A stretch of DNA of 64,000 nt from Bacteroidota bacterium (lineage in GTDB: Bacteria; Bacteroidota; Bacteroidia; Bacteroidales; UBA10428): assembly GCA_023442525.1 (NCBI GenBank), contig JAEZZA010000031.1, positions 1 to 64,000 of the forward strand, read 5' to 3'. Below, one piece after another: positions 18,277 through 27,221 of this stretch. A program made the position numbers and the translations under genes. Position 1 is the stretch's first letter. Every line of letters begins with the position of its first letter. The notes beneath the pieces were generated by a model that saw only the letters and a program-made list of their open reading frames with translations, did not search any database and was not told the DNA's origin.

Positions 18277-20079
18277 TTAAATGTTAGGTACTCTGCCGGA
18301 AACTTTACACGATTCCTTAACGGACATGCTTAAATCGAAGCCGCTGTCGAAATCTTTGTTTTTCTGCAATTTTTCTTCATAAAGGTGCCTGAAGTTCTTG
18401 ATGCTCGAGAGCATGGGATTGGCTGCTGTCTGGCCGAGGCCGCAACGGCTTGCTTTCAGAATTTTCCCCCATTCCAGAATATCGTCGATATCCTGTTTAA
18501 CTCCGCGTGCATTAAGAATTTTGACAAGCTTGTCCCTCAACAGCGTGGGTAATATGCGGCATGTAGAACAACTGCCACACGATTCGTCAATAAAAAAGTC
18601 CATGAAGTTAAGTATAATGTCCGCAAGGATATCCCGGTTTTTGCCTATTATTATTAATGACCCCCCGGTTGCAAGGTCTTCATAACCCAGTATCCTGTTA
18701 AACTCATTGGGAGCAATAATAGCTCCGGAAGGACCGCCAACCTGAACTGCCTGCACATCATCTTTATGTGCTCCAACCATATCGAGTATATCATCTACCG
18801 AGAATCCCCATACCACTTCATATACACCCGGGAATTTACAGTCGCCTGATACGCTTAGCAGCTTGGTACCGGTTGATTCGCTTGTACCGAACGATTTATA
18901 CCAGTCGCCACCATTGAGAACAACTTTAACAACAGCGCAAAGCGTTTCAACATTGTTAACAACGGTAGGCATGTCGAGATATCCCTTTTCGACCGGGAAT
19001 GGCGGGCGATCGCGCGGTTCACCTCGTTTGCCTTCGGCCGATTCAATAAGGGCAGATTCTTCGCCACATACGTAAGCGCCGGCGCCAAACTGAATGCGGA
19101 TGTCGAAGTTGAATCCTTTTTTACCCAGGATATTTCTGCCCAGGTAATTCGCATCACGTGCCTGCTGAAGGATCGACTCAAGGTAATTCTGCAGGTATTT
19201 ATATTCGTGCCTTATATATAATATGCCTTCAGAAGCGCCTACTGCATATCCGGCTACAACCATACCCTCAAACAACAGGCGTGGTCGTTCTGTCAGAATT
19301 ACGCGGTCTTTGAAAGTACCCGGTTCTCCTTCGTCGGCGTTGCAGAATATATACTTTTTCTCACCTACGGCATTCCGGCCAAATTCCCATTTTAAGCCTG
19401 TGGGGAATCCTGCGCCTCCGCGGCCTCTCATGTTTGATTTTTTAACCTCATCAATTACCTGCCCGGGAGTCATCTTAACCAGTTTCTCAATGGCCTGCCC
19501 GGCTTTGAATGTCCTTTCCAGAACGGGACCAATTTTTCGGATATTGTTGGAGACAACCGACTTGATCAGGTCGTGACGGTTTTCACCATCACCGTAATCC
19601 TGCACAAACATATCATTGACTCCTTTTCCCTCGCGGATGTCTCTTACTATTTCCTTTGCACGGAAGGGCGTAAGGCGGGTGAAAATCTGGTTATTGATAA
19701 TTGCGGCAGGTTCCTGGTCGTTCATTCCTATACATGAAGTCTCAAATAAGCCTACCAGGCCATCGGGAGTAACTTCACCGAACTTGATTCCCAGTTCTTT
19801 CATAAAGGTGGCAGCAACTTGCGCTCTTCCCATCATATTGGCCACAGCGCTGTTATTCAGATAAATCTGGTACTTGCCGGTAGGCTTCTGCGAGAAGAAA
19901 TGGTAAAAAGAAATGGTCTGTTCGACATCCACCTCCGACATACCTAATTCATCGGCAATTTGCACCGTAATCTCGCGCGGGATGTAGCCGAATTCAGTTT
20001 GAACATCGATCAGGATATCCATTAACCTGGTCTTGTCCTTTCCGTACTTATCCAAAATTTTTTGAACTCCGGTTTTCAT
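18277..20079 (-). CDS. hoxF: NAD/FMN diaphorase subunit HoxF (NuoE-NuoF fusion)
   Basis: The 600-aa subunit binds FMN and NAD(H). Residues 1-150 form a NuoE-like domain in which the [2Fe-2S] ligands are mostly lost: SCIGMNDQEP keeps one Cys and the first pair is absent, as in Ralstonia-type HoxF. The NuoF part has GRGGAGFPTGLKW, CNADEGEPGTFKDR and AGAYVCGEESALIES for nucleotide and flavin binding, and C-terminal ESCGSCSTCR plus RCGLG for a [4Fe-4S] cluster. It is the first gene of hoxFUYH. A Rex-type operator lies 96 bases upstream of its start, suggesting NADH/NAD control. Confidence 0.94.
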   Translation of the reverse strand: MKTGVQKILDKYGKDKTRLMDILIDVQTEFGYIPREITVQIADELGMSEVDVEQTISFYHFFSQKPTGKYQIYLNNSAVANMMGRAQVAATFMKELGIKFGEVTPDGLVGLFETSCIGMNDQEPAAIINNQIFTRLTPFRAKEIVRDIREGKGVNDMFVQDYGDGENRHDLIKSVVSNNIRKIGPVLERTFKAGQAIEKLVKMTPGQVIDEVKKSNMRGRGGAGFPTGLKWEFGRNAVGEKKYIFCNADEGEPGTFKDRVILTERPRLLFEGMVVAGYAVGASEGILYIRHEYKYLQNYLESILQQARDANYLGRNILGKKGFNFDIRIQFGAGAYVCGEESALIESAEGKRGEPRDRPPFPVEKGYLDMPTVVNNVETLCAVVKVVLNGGDWYKSFGTSESTGTKLLSVSGDCKFPGVYEVVWGFSVDDILDMVGAHKDDVQAVQVGGPSGAIIAPNEFNRILGYEDLATGGSLIIIGKNRDILADIILNFMDFFIDESCGSCSTCRILPTLLRDKLVKILNARGVKQDIDDILEWGKILKASRCGLGQTAANPMLSSIKNFRHLYEEKLQKNKDFDSGFDLSMSVKESCKVSGRVPNI

Positions 20080-20407
20080 AATAGGTTACGTTATGGAATA
20101 ATATAAAAAGGGATGCCGGCAGGCGTTACAACATAATAACCGGCGATTAATGCCAAGAGATAAAGGTTTTCCAATTGTTAATTAATTCACAACTAAAAAT
20201 ATAATAAGAAAATTGATTTACCAAATGAATGTTGAAATTTAGAATCAGTATAAAGATGGAGGAAAAAAAGTCAAATTATAAAAGCCCGCAGGCATAAGGA
20301 AAATAAAAAAGAAGCTTTTAGAGATCATATTTTGAAATGACCAAAATCATAACTTAATAGAGGCGCTATATTTTTCTTTGGCAAGAAATTAATCAAAAAC
20401 AAATTCA
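20080..20407. promoter_or_regulatory. Divergent hox/ald regulatory region
   Basis: This 328-base AT-rich gap separates the diverging hoxF and ald genes and should contain both promoters. The only strong signal I can point to is the Rex-like operator at 20175-20192. I did not find a perfect TAnnTTTG box for either direction, so promoter positions are not assigned. No small gene is evident. Confidence 0.6.
20175..20192. promoter_or_regulatory. Candidate Rex operator
   Basis: TTGTTAATTAATTCACAA consists of the half-sites TTGTTAA and TTCACAA (reverse complement TTGTGAA) around TTAA. This is the 7-4-7 architecture of Rex operators (TTGTxAA-N4-TTxACAA). A rex gene lies 2.5 kb away at 22652-23272. 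The site lies between hoxF and ald, both NAD(H)-linked, which fits Rex repression relieved by high NADH. Confidence 0.75.
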
Positions 20408-21523
20408 ATGAAAATCGGGTGCCTTAAAGAAATTAAGACGCATGAATATCGCGTTGGACTTACTCCCTCGGATGTAAAGTCGTACGTGTCGCGCGGCCAC
20501 AAGGTAATGATTCAGGAAAATGCCGGAGAGGCAGCCGGTTTCTCCGATGCGGAATACATAGCATCGGGCGCAACAATTGAAAGCGACCGCAAAAAGATAT
20601 TCGATGAAAGCGAAATGATTGTAAAGGTTAAAGAGCCTTTACCCGAGGAATATGAATTGTTTCACAATGATCAGATCCTTTATACTTATCTTCATCTTGC
20701 AGCCGACAGGCGGTTGACCGAAGCTATGCTGAAAGCGGGTATCAAAGGTGTGGCTTATGAAACCATCGAAACCGGGGACGGTCAGCTCCCTTGTCTACAG
20801 CCAATGAGTGAAATTGCAGGAAGACTTTCCGTTCAGGAAGGAGCCAAATTTCTGGAAAAAACTTTTGGCGGACGCGGCGTACTGCTCGGCGGTGTACCTG
20901 GAGTTGAAAGAGGCAAGGTTGGAATTATCGGTGGCGGAGTGGTTGGTACCAATGCATGCAAAATTGCAACCGGTATGGGAGCCGAAGTCACTATTCTGGA
21001 TATCAGTGCAAAGAGGCTTGCTTACCTGGACGATATTTTCGGTTCAAGGATAACAGCTTTGTACAGCACAGACGCCAATATTGAAAAAATACTCAGGGAA
21101 TGCGACCTGATAATCGGGGCGGTTCTTCTTCCCGGTGCAAAAGCTCCGCAACTTGTAAGACGCGAGCATTTGAGCTTAATGAAAAAAGGTGCTGTTATAG
21201 TTGATGTGGCCGTTGATCAGGGCGGATGTGTAGAAACCATTAAACCTACAACCCACGATAACCCTGTATATGTGATTGACGGCATTGTTCATTACGGAGT
21301 GGCCAACATGCCCGGCGCAGTGGCTCTTACTTCAACCAAGGCATTAACCAGTGCCACTTTGCCGTATGGTCTTATGATAGCTGAAAAGGGAATTGAAGAA
21401 GCTGCACGTTCGTGCAAACCCCTTAAACTCGGCATCAATGTTTACAAGGGAAATATTGTTTATGAAAACGTTTCCAGGGCATTCGATATGCCCTACATTC
21501 CAATTGATAAATTGTTATCGTAA
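20408..21523 (+). CDS. ald: Alanine dehydrogenase
   Basis: The 371-aa NAD-dependent enzyme interconverts alanine with pyruvate and ammonia. The N-terminal MKIGCLKEIKTHEYRVGLTP, the substrate Lys/His region (MIVKVKEPLP and YTYLHLAADRRL) and the Rossmann motif GIIGGGVVGTNACKIATGMGAEV are those of Ald. The family's usual length is met. It diverges from the hydrogenase operon across the Rex operator. In this setting it could reoxidise NADH by excreting alanine, or feed amino nitrogen turnover. A strong terminator follows it. Confidence 0.95.
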   Translation: MKIGCLKEIKTHEYRVGLTPSDVKSYVSRGHKVMIQENAGEAAGFSDAEYIASGATIESDRKKIFDESEMIVKVKEPLPEEYELFHNDQILYTYLHLAADRRLTEAMLKAGIKGVAYETIETGDGQLPCLQPMSEIAGRLSVQEGAKFLEKTFGGRGVLLGGVPGVERGKVGIIGGGVVGTNACKIATGMGAEVTILDISAKRLAYLDDIFGSRITALYSTDANIEKILRECDLIIGAVLLPGAKAPQLVRREHLSLMKKGAVIVDVAVDQGGCVETIKPTTHDNPVYVIDGIVHYGVANMPGAVALTSTKALTSATLPYGLMIAEKGIEEAARSCKPLKLGINVYKGNIVYENVSRAFDMPYIPIDKLLS

Positions 21524-21546
21524 GGGCGCGTAAGCGTCGTTACTTC

Positions 21547-21574
21547 AACCCCGCTTCGGCGGGGTTCTTTTTTT
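21547..21574 (+). terminator. Rho-independent terminator of ald
   Basis: AACCCCGC-TTCG-GCGGGGTT forms a perfect 8-bp stem with a UUCG tetraloop at 21547-21566, followed by CTTTTTTTT. It lies 24 bases beyond the ald stop and acts on plus-strand transcription, just before the end of the convergent propeller-protein gene. Confidence 0.93.
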
Positions 21575-22701
21575 CAATACTTTTTCCCGCCTACATATAC
21601 ATTATGGTTGTTCATACCTTTATTCACAACCACCACATCGCGGTAAAGCTTAACCGATTCTGCAAGATCGTACGTCAGTACCTTATGCTCACCTTTCGAA
21701 AAGATCTTCACATTGCGGTTCAGATCAACATATACAATACTGTTCCAATCGGCCAGCCAGGTATTCCGGGCCGGTAAATAGGTTTCGAGAGTATAAATAC
21801 GGTCGTTGTACCACACTTTGAAATAACCGCCGTCTCCATAAATGATCATCTGGTCGACTACATGGTAAAAGTCGGGTTTAACCGGCGATATATCCGAGAT
21901 TTCACCATTGAAGAAAACACGGAAAGTACCTGTCTGATCCATATAAGCGCAGATTCCATCGCCTGTGGCATACGATTCGGGAGGAAAATCCTCAGCAGAT
22001 ATGATTTCTCCCTTGTAGAAAATTTTAAACCTCTGATCGGAATTATTGATAAAGGCTACAATATCGCGTCCGGCCTTAAATGAACCACCTGAAGTAAAGG
22101 GCTCGGCCTCAAGAATTTCGCCCCCGTAAAATATCTTAAAATCGCGTGTACGCGACGAGATATAGGCAACCAGGTTGTCACCCGACCTGAACTGATTGGC
22201 CATATTGCCAACGAGTCCGTCTTCAAGCATTTTAATACGTCCTTTATAATAAACCGCGAGAAGTTGACGCGACCGATCGTAAAACGTCACCATACTGTCC
22301 TGGGCGATGTAATCGACTGCGTTGGTAGATACGGTGAATTCCCTGCCTTCGTCGATTATTTTCACTATACCGCCTATTGAATAAACAGCAAGGTAATCGA
22401 GAGCTATAAAACGTTGAGGTGCATTAACCGACAAGGTTTTGATTTCACCTTTGTAATACATTTTCAGGCGGTTCCGGTTATCGGTGTACAGCAGGCATCT
22501 TCCTCCTATGCTGAATTCCTTAACCGGTAAATATTCAGCTTCGATGGTCTTGCCATTGTCGAAAATGTAAAACCTGCCCTGATTATCATGATATGCTGCC
22601 AGGGGTTGCGCTTTTGCCGCGTTTAGCAGCAGCAGAGCAAGTACAACCAGTTCAATCCTTAATAAAGAAACCGATTTCTTCGAGTGAGGTAATAATGTCA
22701 T
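21574..22701 (-). CDS. Secreted repeat protein, probably beta-propeller
   Basis: The 375-aa protein has a signal peptide (about residues 14-31, LLRIELVVLALLLLNAAKAQ). The mature part is built of about eight repeats of roughly 40 residues, each with a pattern like FKIFYKGEI or LKMYYKGEI followed by Leu-Glu and an aromatic Asp/Gly turn, suggesting a propeller. I do not recognise a functional family. The annotated start at 22701 overlaps the 3' end of rex by 50 bases, so the two are translationally coupled; a shorter start would damage the signal peptide. Confidence 0.7.
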   Translation of the reverse strand: MTLLPHSKKSVSLLRIELVVLALLLLNAAKAQPLAAYHDNQGRFYIFDNGKTIEAEYLPVKEFSIGGRCLLYTDNRNRLKMYYKGEIKTLSVNAPQRFIALDYLAVYSIGGIVKIIDEGREFTVSTNAVDYIAQDSMVTFYDRSRQLLAVYYKGRIKMLEDGLVGNMANQFRSGDNLVAYISSRTRDFKIFYGGEILEAEPFTSGGSFKAGRDIVAFINNSDQRFKIFYKGEIISAEDFPPESYATGDGICAYMDQTGTFRVFFNGEISDISPVKPDFYHVVDQMIIYGDGGYFKVWYNDRIYTLETYLPARNTWLADWNSIVYVDLNRNVKIFSKGEHKVLTYDLAESVKLYRDVVVVNKGMNNHNVYVGGKKY

Positions 22702-23272
22702 AGTCTTTCATGTAAATGCCTTCGGGAACATCCAGGTGCACAGAAGTAAAATTAAGTATGCCCCTGATTCCGGCTTTGAGCAGAAGTGAAACAGCTTCAA
22801 CGGCGGCTTCGGGAGGGACGGTCACTATGGCAATGCCAATTTTCTCCTGTTCGATAATTTGCCGGGTCATGTCGGGTGCATAACAGGGTACTCCGGCAAT
22901 CATTGTATTTATTTTATTCTTATCTATATCAAACGCGGCAACCACATTCATCTTGGTGTTTGATTTCTTCAGAAACCCAAGGACAGCTCTGCCCAGATTT
23001 CCAATGCCCACTATGGCCACGTTATGTCCTTCGTGCCGGTCGATTGTATTTCCGATAAGTCCGATTAATGCCTTTATATTATACCCCTTACGATGGTTGC
23101 CGGTGAGCCCGATCAGCATCAGATCGCGCCGTACCTGCTCGGGAGTAAGATTCAATAAAGCAGCAAGCCTGTGCGAGTGTATATGAGCGTCGTCTATATC
23201 CTTATAACTGTCAAGAAGCCGTCGGTATTTACTTAGCCTTTCAACCGTGCGGGGTGGCAGTTTGTTATTCAT
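22652..23272 (-). CDS. rex: Redox-sensing repressor Rex
   Basis: The 206-aa regulator has an N-terminal winged helix (TVERLSKYRRLLDSYKDID, TPEQVRRDLMLIG) and a C-terminal Rossmann domain with VAIVGIGNLGRAVLGF for NADH. Rex releases DNA when NADH/NAD+ is high and typically controls fermentative and hydrogenase genes. The nearby operator between hoxF and ald is a plausible target. The downstream propeller-protein gene overlaps its end. Length and motifs match the family. Confidence 0.93.
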   Translation of the reverse strand: MNNKLPPRTVERLSKYRRLLDSYKDIDDAHIHSHRLAALLNLTPEQVRRDLMLIGLTGNHRKGYNIKALIGLIGNTIDRHEGHNVAIVGIGNLGRAVLGFLKKSNTKMNVVAAFDIDKNKINTMIAGVPCYAPDMTRQIIEQEKIGIAIVTVPPEAAVEAVSLLLKAGIRGILNFTSVHLDVPEGIYMKDYDIITSLEEIGFFIKD

Positions 23273-23424
23273 GCTGGCTAACAGGTTTAATGGTAAAATT
23301 AAGATTATTAAATCATATTTGAATATAAATCAGCCCCTCAAAAATCTAACCATCTTTGTTTGGCAGATCAGGTAATAACCGGTAAATTTCTAATTAATTT
23401 CATATATAAATAACTTTTTTCCGT

Positions 23425-25704
23425 GTGCAGGAGAATTATCTGAATCATATCATTGCCCTTACCATTCGTGTCAGGGGACTTGTTCAGGGTGTCGGATTCA
23501 GGCCTTTTGTTTACCGTCTTGCACAACAATACCATTTAAACGGTTGGGTTGTAAACGGCACCGACGGTGTGACCATCAAGGTTGAGGGAATTGCCGCCGC
23601 CATGGGAGGTTTCATGGAAGACTTGCGTTACAAAGCCCCCGTAGTTTCACGTATCGAAGAAATGACAGTTGACCAGGATATGCCCGAAGGCCTGAACGGT
23701 TTTTATATTCTGGCCAGCCAGGACATGTCCAACGAAACATCGGAGATAAGCCCCGACATAGCGGTGTGTGCCGATTGCCTGGCAGATATGAAACAACAAA
23801 CGCACAGGATCAATTACCCGTTTATCAATTGCACCAATTGCGGCCCCAGATTCTCGATCATAATGGATTTTCCATATGACCGGGCCAAAACTACGATGAT
23901 GCCGTTTGAAATGTGCGAGGTGTGCAGTGAAGAATATAATAAAATAGCCGACCGGCGTTTTCATGCACAGCCTGTAGCCTGCAAAAATTGTGGCCCGAAA
24001 TATACCTTGCACCACGGTAGCAGGAGAATTGAAGACTTCAGTGAGATTATAACCGAAATCGCTGAAGTGATAAATCGGCACGGAATTATCGCCCTAAAAG
24101 GCACCGGCGGGTTTCACCTGATGTGCGATGCATTGGACAACAGTGTAGTTGAGAAGTTAAGGAGGCACAAAAAGCGCGAAGGAAAGCCATTTGCGGTAAT
24201 GTTCCGCGATATGGCTTCAGTGAAAGAGTTTGCAACGGTTTCGGAGATTGAAGAAAACTCACTCACTGCCTGGCGACGTCCCATAGTCATTCTGAACTCT
24301 GTCAAGCCCCTGGCTTTTGAAGTGCAAACCGGCCTGAATACCCTGGGCGCTTTTCTTCCCTATATGCCCTTTCATTATCTTATGTTCGAAGTTCTTGATA
24401 CGCCTGCAATTGTACTTACCAGCGGAAATATTTCCGATGAGCCCATTGTTACAGGAAACGAAGAGGCCCTCCGGATTTTTGACGGCCTGGCTGATGCAGT
24501 AATTACCTATAACCGCGACATATATAACAGAACGGACGATTCGGTAGTCAGGGTAATCAATTCAAAGGAACGGGTTATAAGAAGATCGCGCGGATATGTC
24601 CCCGAACCTGTAAAAGCGGGTTTTTCTGCTGAGGGTGTCGTTGCTGCAGGAGCAGAATTGTCAAATACTTTTTGCATCGGAAAAGCTGATCGTCTTTACC
24701 TGGGTCAGCATATCGGCGATCTGAAAAACCACGAAAACTTTCAGTTTTTTGAAGAATCTGTCGAGCGGTTCAAACATATTTTCAGAATCAAACCTGTTCT
24801 GATGGCCTGCGACCTCCATCCCGACTACCTGTCGACCCGATATGCCATAAAATCAGGCTTACCTGTAATTCAGGTTCAGCATCATCATGCGCATGTAGTT
24901 TCATGTATGGTTGAAAACGGGGTGGATGAGCCGGTAATCGGACTGGCGTTTGATGGCACCGGGTATGGTACCGACGGGAATATCTGGGGAAGTGAATTTA
25001 TGGTCTGTGATTATAATGATTATAAACGGTATATGCATTTCAGATATTTGCCCATGCCCGGAGGTGATAAGGCTGCTGAAGAGCCCTGGCGGATGGGCAT
25101 TTCATTGTTATACCAGGTATATGGAAGCCATCTGATGGATTTAAATATTCCCCTGATACATCAAATTCAACCGGGGAAATTAAAGACAGTAATTGAATCG
25201 ATTTCAAAGCAGATTAATTGTCCCTTCACCTCGGGTGCAGGCCGTTTGTTTGATGCAGTTGCGGCTATTAGCGGTGCTTGTGTAAATTCTCGTTTTCATG
25301 CCGAGGCACCGGTAAGGCTGGAATCGGTTATCGAAGAGGGTATCACCGGACATTATCCGTTTGAACTGAGCGAACATATTGATTTCAATTCTGCTATCAG
25401 AGCCATTTGTGATGATGTTCAGGCAGGCATTCATAAGGGAATCATTTCGGCCAGATTTCACAATACTGTGGCGGAAGCTTCATGCAGAGCGGTTATTCAG
25501 ATAAGGGAGAAAACGGGAATATCCAAAGTTGCCCTTTCGGGTGGTACATTTCAGAATAAATATCTGTCGGAATTATTGGAATCTTTGCTTGTAAAAAATA
25601 ACTTCGTTGTTTACACGCATAGCAGCATACCGTGTAACGACGGAGGCATTGCTCTCGGACAGGCCTGTATTGCTGCTCATAAAAGAAAAGGGGGTAGGGA
25701 GTAG
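23425..25704 (+). CDS. hypF: Hydrogenase maturation carbamoyltransferase HypF
   Basis: The 759-aa protein makes the cyanide ligand precursor of [NiFe] sites from carbamoyl phosphate. Domains in order are acylphosphatase (VRGLVQGVGFRPFVYRL, 15-90), two zinc fingers (CADCLADM/CTNCGPRF and CEVCSEEY/CKNCGPKY, 110-190), YrdC-like (about 200-390) and Kae1-like carbamoyltransferase with HHHAHVVSCM and LSGGTFQN. A GTG at 23425 is used as the start; no ATG fits better upstream. With hypC and hypD it forms a maturation cluster serving the hox hydrogenase. hypA, hypB and hypE are not in the window. Confidence 0.94.
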   Translation: MQENYLNHIIALTIRVRGLVQGVGFRPFVYRLAQQYHLNGWVVNGTDGVTIKVEGIAAAMGGFMEDLRYKAPVVSRIEEMTVDQDMPEGLNGFYILASQDMSNETSEISPDIAVCADCLADMKQQTHRINYPFINCTNCGPRFSIIMDFPYDRAKTTMMPFEMCEVCSEEYNKIADRRFHAQPVACKNCGPKYTLHHGSRRIEDFSEIITEIAEVINRHGIIALKGTGGFHLMCDALDNSVVEKLRRHKKREGKPFAVMFRDMASVKEFATVSEIEENSLTAWRRPIVILNSVKPLAFEVQTGLNTLGAFLPYMPFHYLMFEVLDTPAIVLTSGNISDEPIVTGNEEALRIFDGLADAVITYNRDIYNRTDDSVVRVINSKERVIRRSRGYVPEPVKAGFSAEGVVAAGAELSNTFCIGKADRLYLGQHIGDLKNHENFQFFEESVERFKHIFRIKPVLMACDLHPDYLSTRYAIKSGLPVIQVQHHHAHVVSCMVENGVDEPVIGLAFDGTGYGTDGNIWGSEFMVCDYNDYKRYMHFRYLPMPGGDKAAEEPWRMGISLLYQVYGSHLMDLNIPLIHQIQPGKLKTVIESISKQINCPFTSGAGRLFDAVAAISGACVNSRFHAEAPVRLESVIEEGITGHYPFELSEHIDFNSAIRAICDDVQAGIHKGIISARFHNTVAEASCRAVIQIREKTGISKVALSGGTFQNKYLSELLESLLVKNNFVVYTHSSIPCNDGGIALGQACIAAHKRKGGRE

Positions 25705-25895
25705 GAAGAAGATACCGGCTGTTTCATGGCCTGCGGCCGTTTCACGGGTTATACCCGTTTCATGGCTTCGCGCGTTTCATTTTGTAGCTGCCGGCAGTCT
25801 GGAGATCCGATCCAACCTGACAGGAGGGGAACACCTGTCAGGAGGATCGGGGTAATCGTAAATCGTAAATCTAAAATCGTAAATCGTAAATCAAA
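25705..25895. repeat. Repeat-rich spacer between hypF and hypC
   Basis: Three kinds of repeat are packed here. At 25720-25780 there are hairpins (GGCCTGCGGCC, CGGGTTATACCCG and GGCTTCGCGC) joined by GTTTCATG/GTTTCACG, related to the array at 4064-4138. At 25816-25842 there is a 9-bp inverted repeat CCTGACAGG/CCTGTCAGG. At about 25853-25891 the unit ATCGTAAATC is repeated four times in tandem, running up to the hypC start. No gene is seen. Confidence 0.7.
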
Positions 25896-26123
25896 ATGTG
25901 TTTATCAGTACCGGCAAAAATAATATCTGTAGAAGGAACATCCGCCAAAGCTTCTGTGGGTGGAGCCATTGTTAGTGTGAGCCTGCACCTGGTTGACGAT
26001 ATTGTTCCGGGTGATTATGTCCTGGTACATACAGGTTTCGCTTTACAAAAAATAGATGAGGAGGAAGCCCTTGAAACGATCAGGCTAATCAAAGAGATGC
26101 AATCGCGGGAGCCTTTGTTATGA
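25896..26123 (+). CDS. hypC: Hydrogenase assembly chaperone HypC
   Basis: The 75-aa OB-fold protein begins MCLSVPAKIISVEG, with the essential Cys2 that carries the Fe(CN)2CO unit between HypD and the large-subunit precursor. Size and start are canonical. The start is fixed by the need for Met-Cys. It overlaps hypD by 4 bases, as these partners commonly do. It presumably serves HoxH. Confidence 0.95.
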   Translation: MCLSVPAKIISVEGTSAKASVGGAIVSVSLHLVDDIVPGDYVLVHTGFALQKIDEEEALETIRLIKEMQSREPLL

Positions 26124-27196
26124 AGTATATCGACGAATTCAGAGACAAAGAACTGGTAAGAACCCTTGCTGAAGCCATCAAACGCAAGTCACGACGGCAT
26201 ATCCGCATTATGGAGGTTTGTGGTGGTCATACCATGGCCATTAGGAAGTATGGTATTCAGAAACTTCTCCCCGATACTATTGAACTATTGTCAGGTCCCG
26301 GTTGCCCGGTATGTGTAACCAATCGAAAAGCGATCGACAGGGCCATTGAACTGACAAAAATAAAGGGATTGATCCTTGCCACTTACGGTGATCTCATACG
26401 CGTTCCGGGATCAGTATCTTCGCTAAACAGGGAAAAGGCTCTTGGAGCCGATATACGGGTAGTGTATTCTACCATGGAAGCATTTGATATTGCCAGGCAG
26501 AATCCGGACAATCATGTTGTTTTTCCCGGGATTGGTTTCGAAACTACCACACCATCGAGTGCGATTGCCATCCTGGAAGCTCATCGACAGGATGTAAAAA
26601 ATTTTTCGGTGCTTTCCATGCACAAGATGATGCCTCCGGCCATGGAGGCTCTTATAGAACAGGGAGTCAATATTGATGGCTATATCGGACCAGGCCACGT
26701 TACTTCAGTGGCCGGGGCAGATATGTACCTGCCCTTAACTGAAAAGTTCGGGGTATCGGTTGTGGTTTCGGGATTTGAACCGGTAGACCTGTTGCAGTCG
26801 GTATTCATGCTGGTTAATATGGTCGAGGAGGGGAGACATGGCGTGGAGGTTCAGTATAAAAGGGCTGTAACCCATGCCGGCAATTTAAAGGCAAAAGAAA
26901 TAGTTAATGAAGTTTTTGAGCCTTGCGATGATGAATGGCGGGGGCTGGGACTTATTCCGGCCAGCGGTTTGTCTGTGCAAAAAAAGTATGATAAGTTCAA
27001 TGCGCAAATATTATTTAATCCTGAAGTTCCTGATGTGCCGGAACCACCGGGTTGTATTTGCGGCGAAGTGTTAAGAGGTATTAAAAAACCGATCGACTGT
27101 AAATTATTCCGAAAGCTTTGCACCCCGGCCAATCCGATAGGTTCCTGTATGGTTTCGGGCGAAGGAGCATGTCAGGCATATTATAATTACTTTTAA
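26120..27196 (+). CDS. hypD: Hydrogenase maturation factor HypD
   Basis: The 358-aa iron-sulfur protein builds the Fe(CN)2CO unit with HypC. Signatures are MEVCGGHTMAIRKYG, SGPGCPVCVTN and PGIGFETTTPS, plus the C-terminal cluster region CICGEVLRG, DCKLFRKLCTP and GSCMVSGEGAC. Full length for the family. It follows hypC with a 4-base overlap and ends the hyp group here; a lipoprotein acyltransferase gene follows at 25 bases. Confidence 0.95.
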   Translation: MKYIDEFRDKELVRTLAEAIKRKSRRHIRIMEVCGGHTMAIRKYGIQKLLPDTIELLSGPGCPVCVTNRKAIDRAIELTKIKGLILATYGDLIRVPGSVSSLNREKALGADIRVVYSTMEAFDIARQNPDNHVVFPGIGFETTTPSSAIAILEAHRQDVKNFSVLSMHKMMPPAMEALIEQGVNIDGYIGPGHVTSVAGADMYLPLTEKFGVSVVVSGFEPVDLLQSVFMLVNMVEEGRHGVEVQYKRAVTHAGNLKAKEIVNEVFEPCDDEWRGLGLIPASGLSVQKKYDKFNAQILFNPEVPDVPEPPGCICGEVLRGIKKPIDCKLFRKLCTPANPIGSCMVSGEGACQAYYNYF

Positions 27197-27221
27197 TATA
27201 TTTGCGCCGTTTGATAAATAT

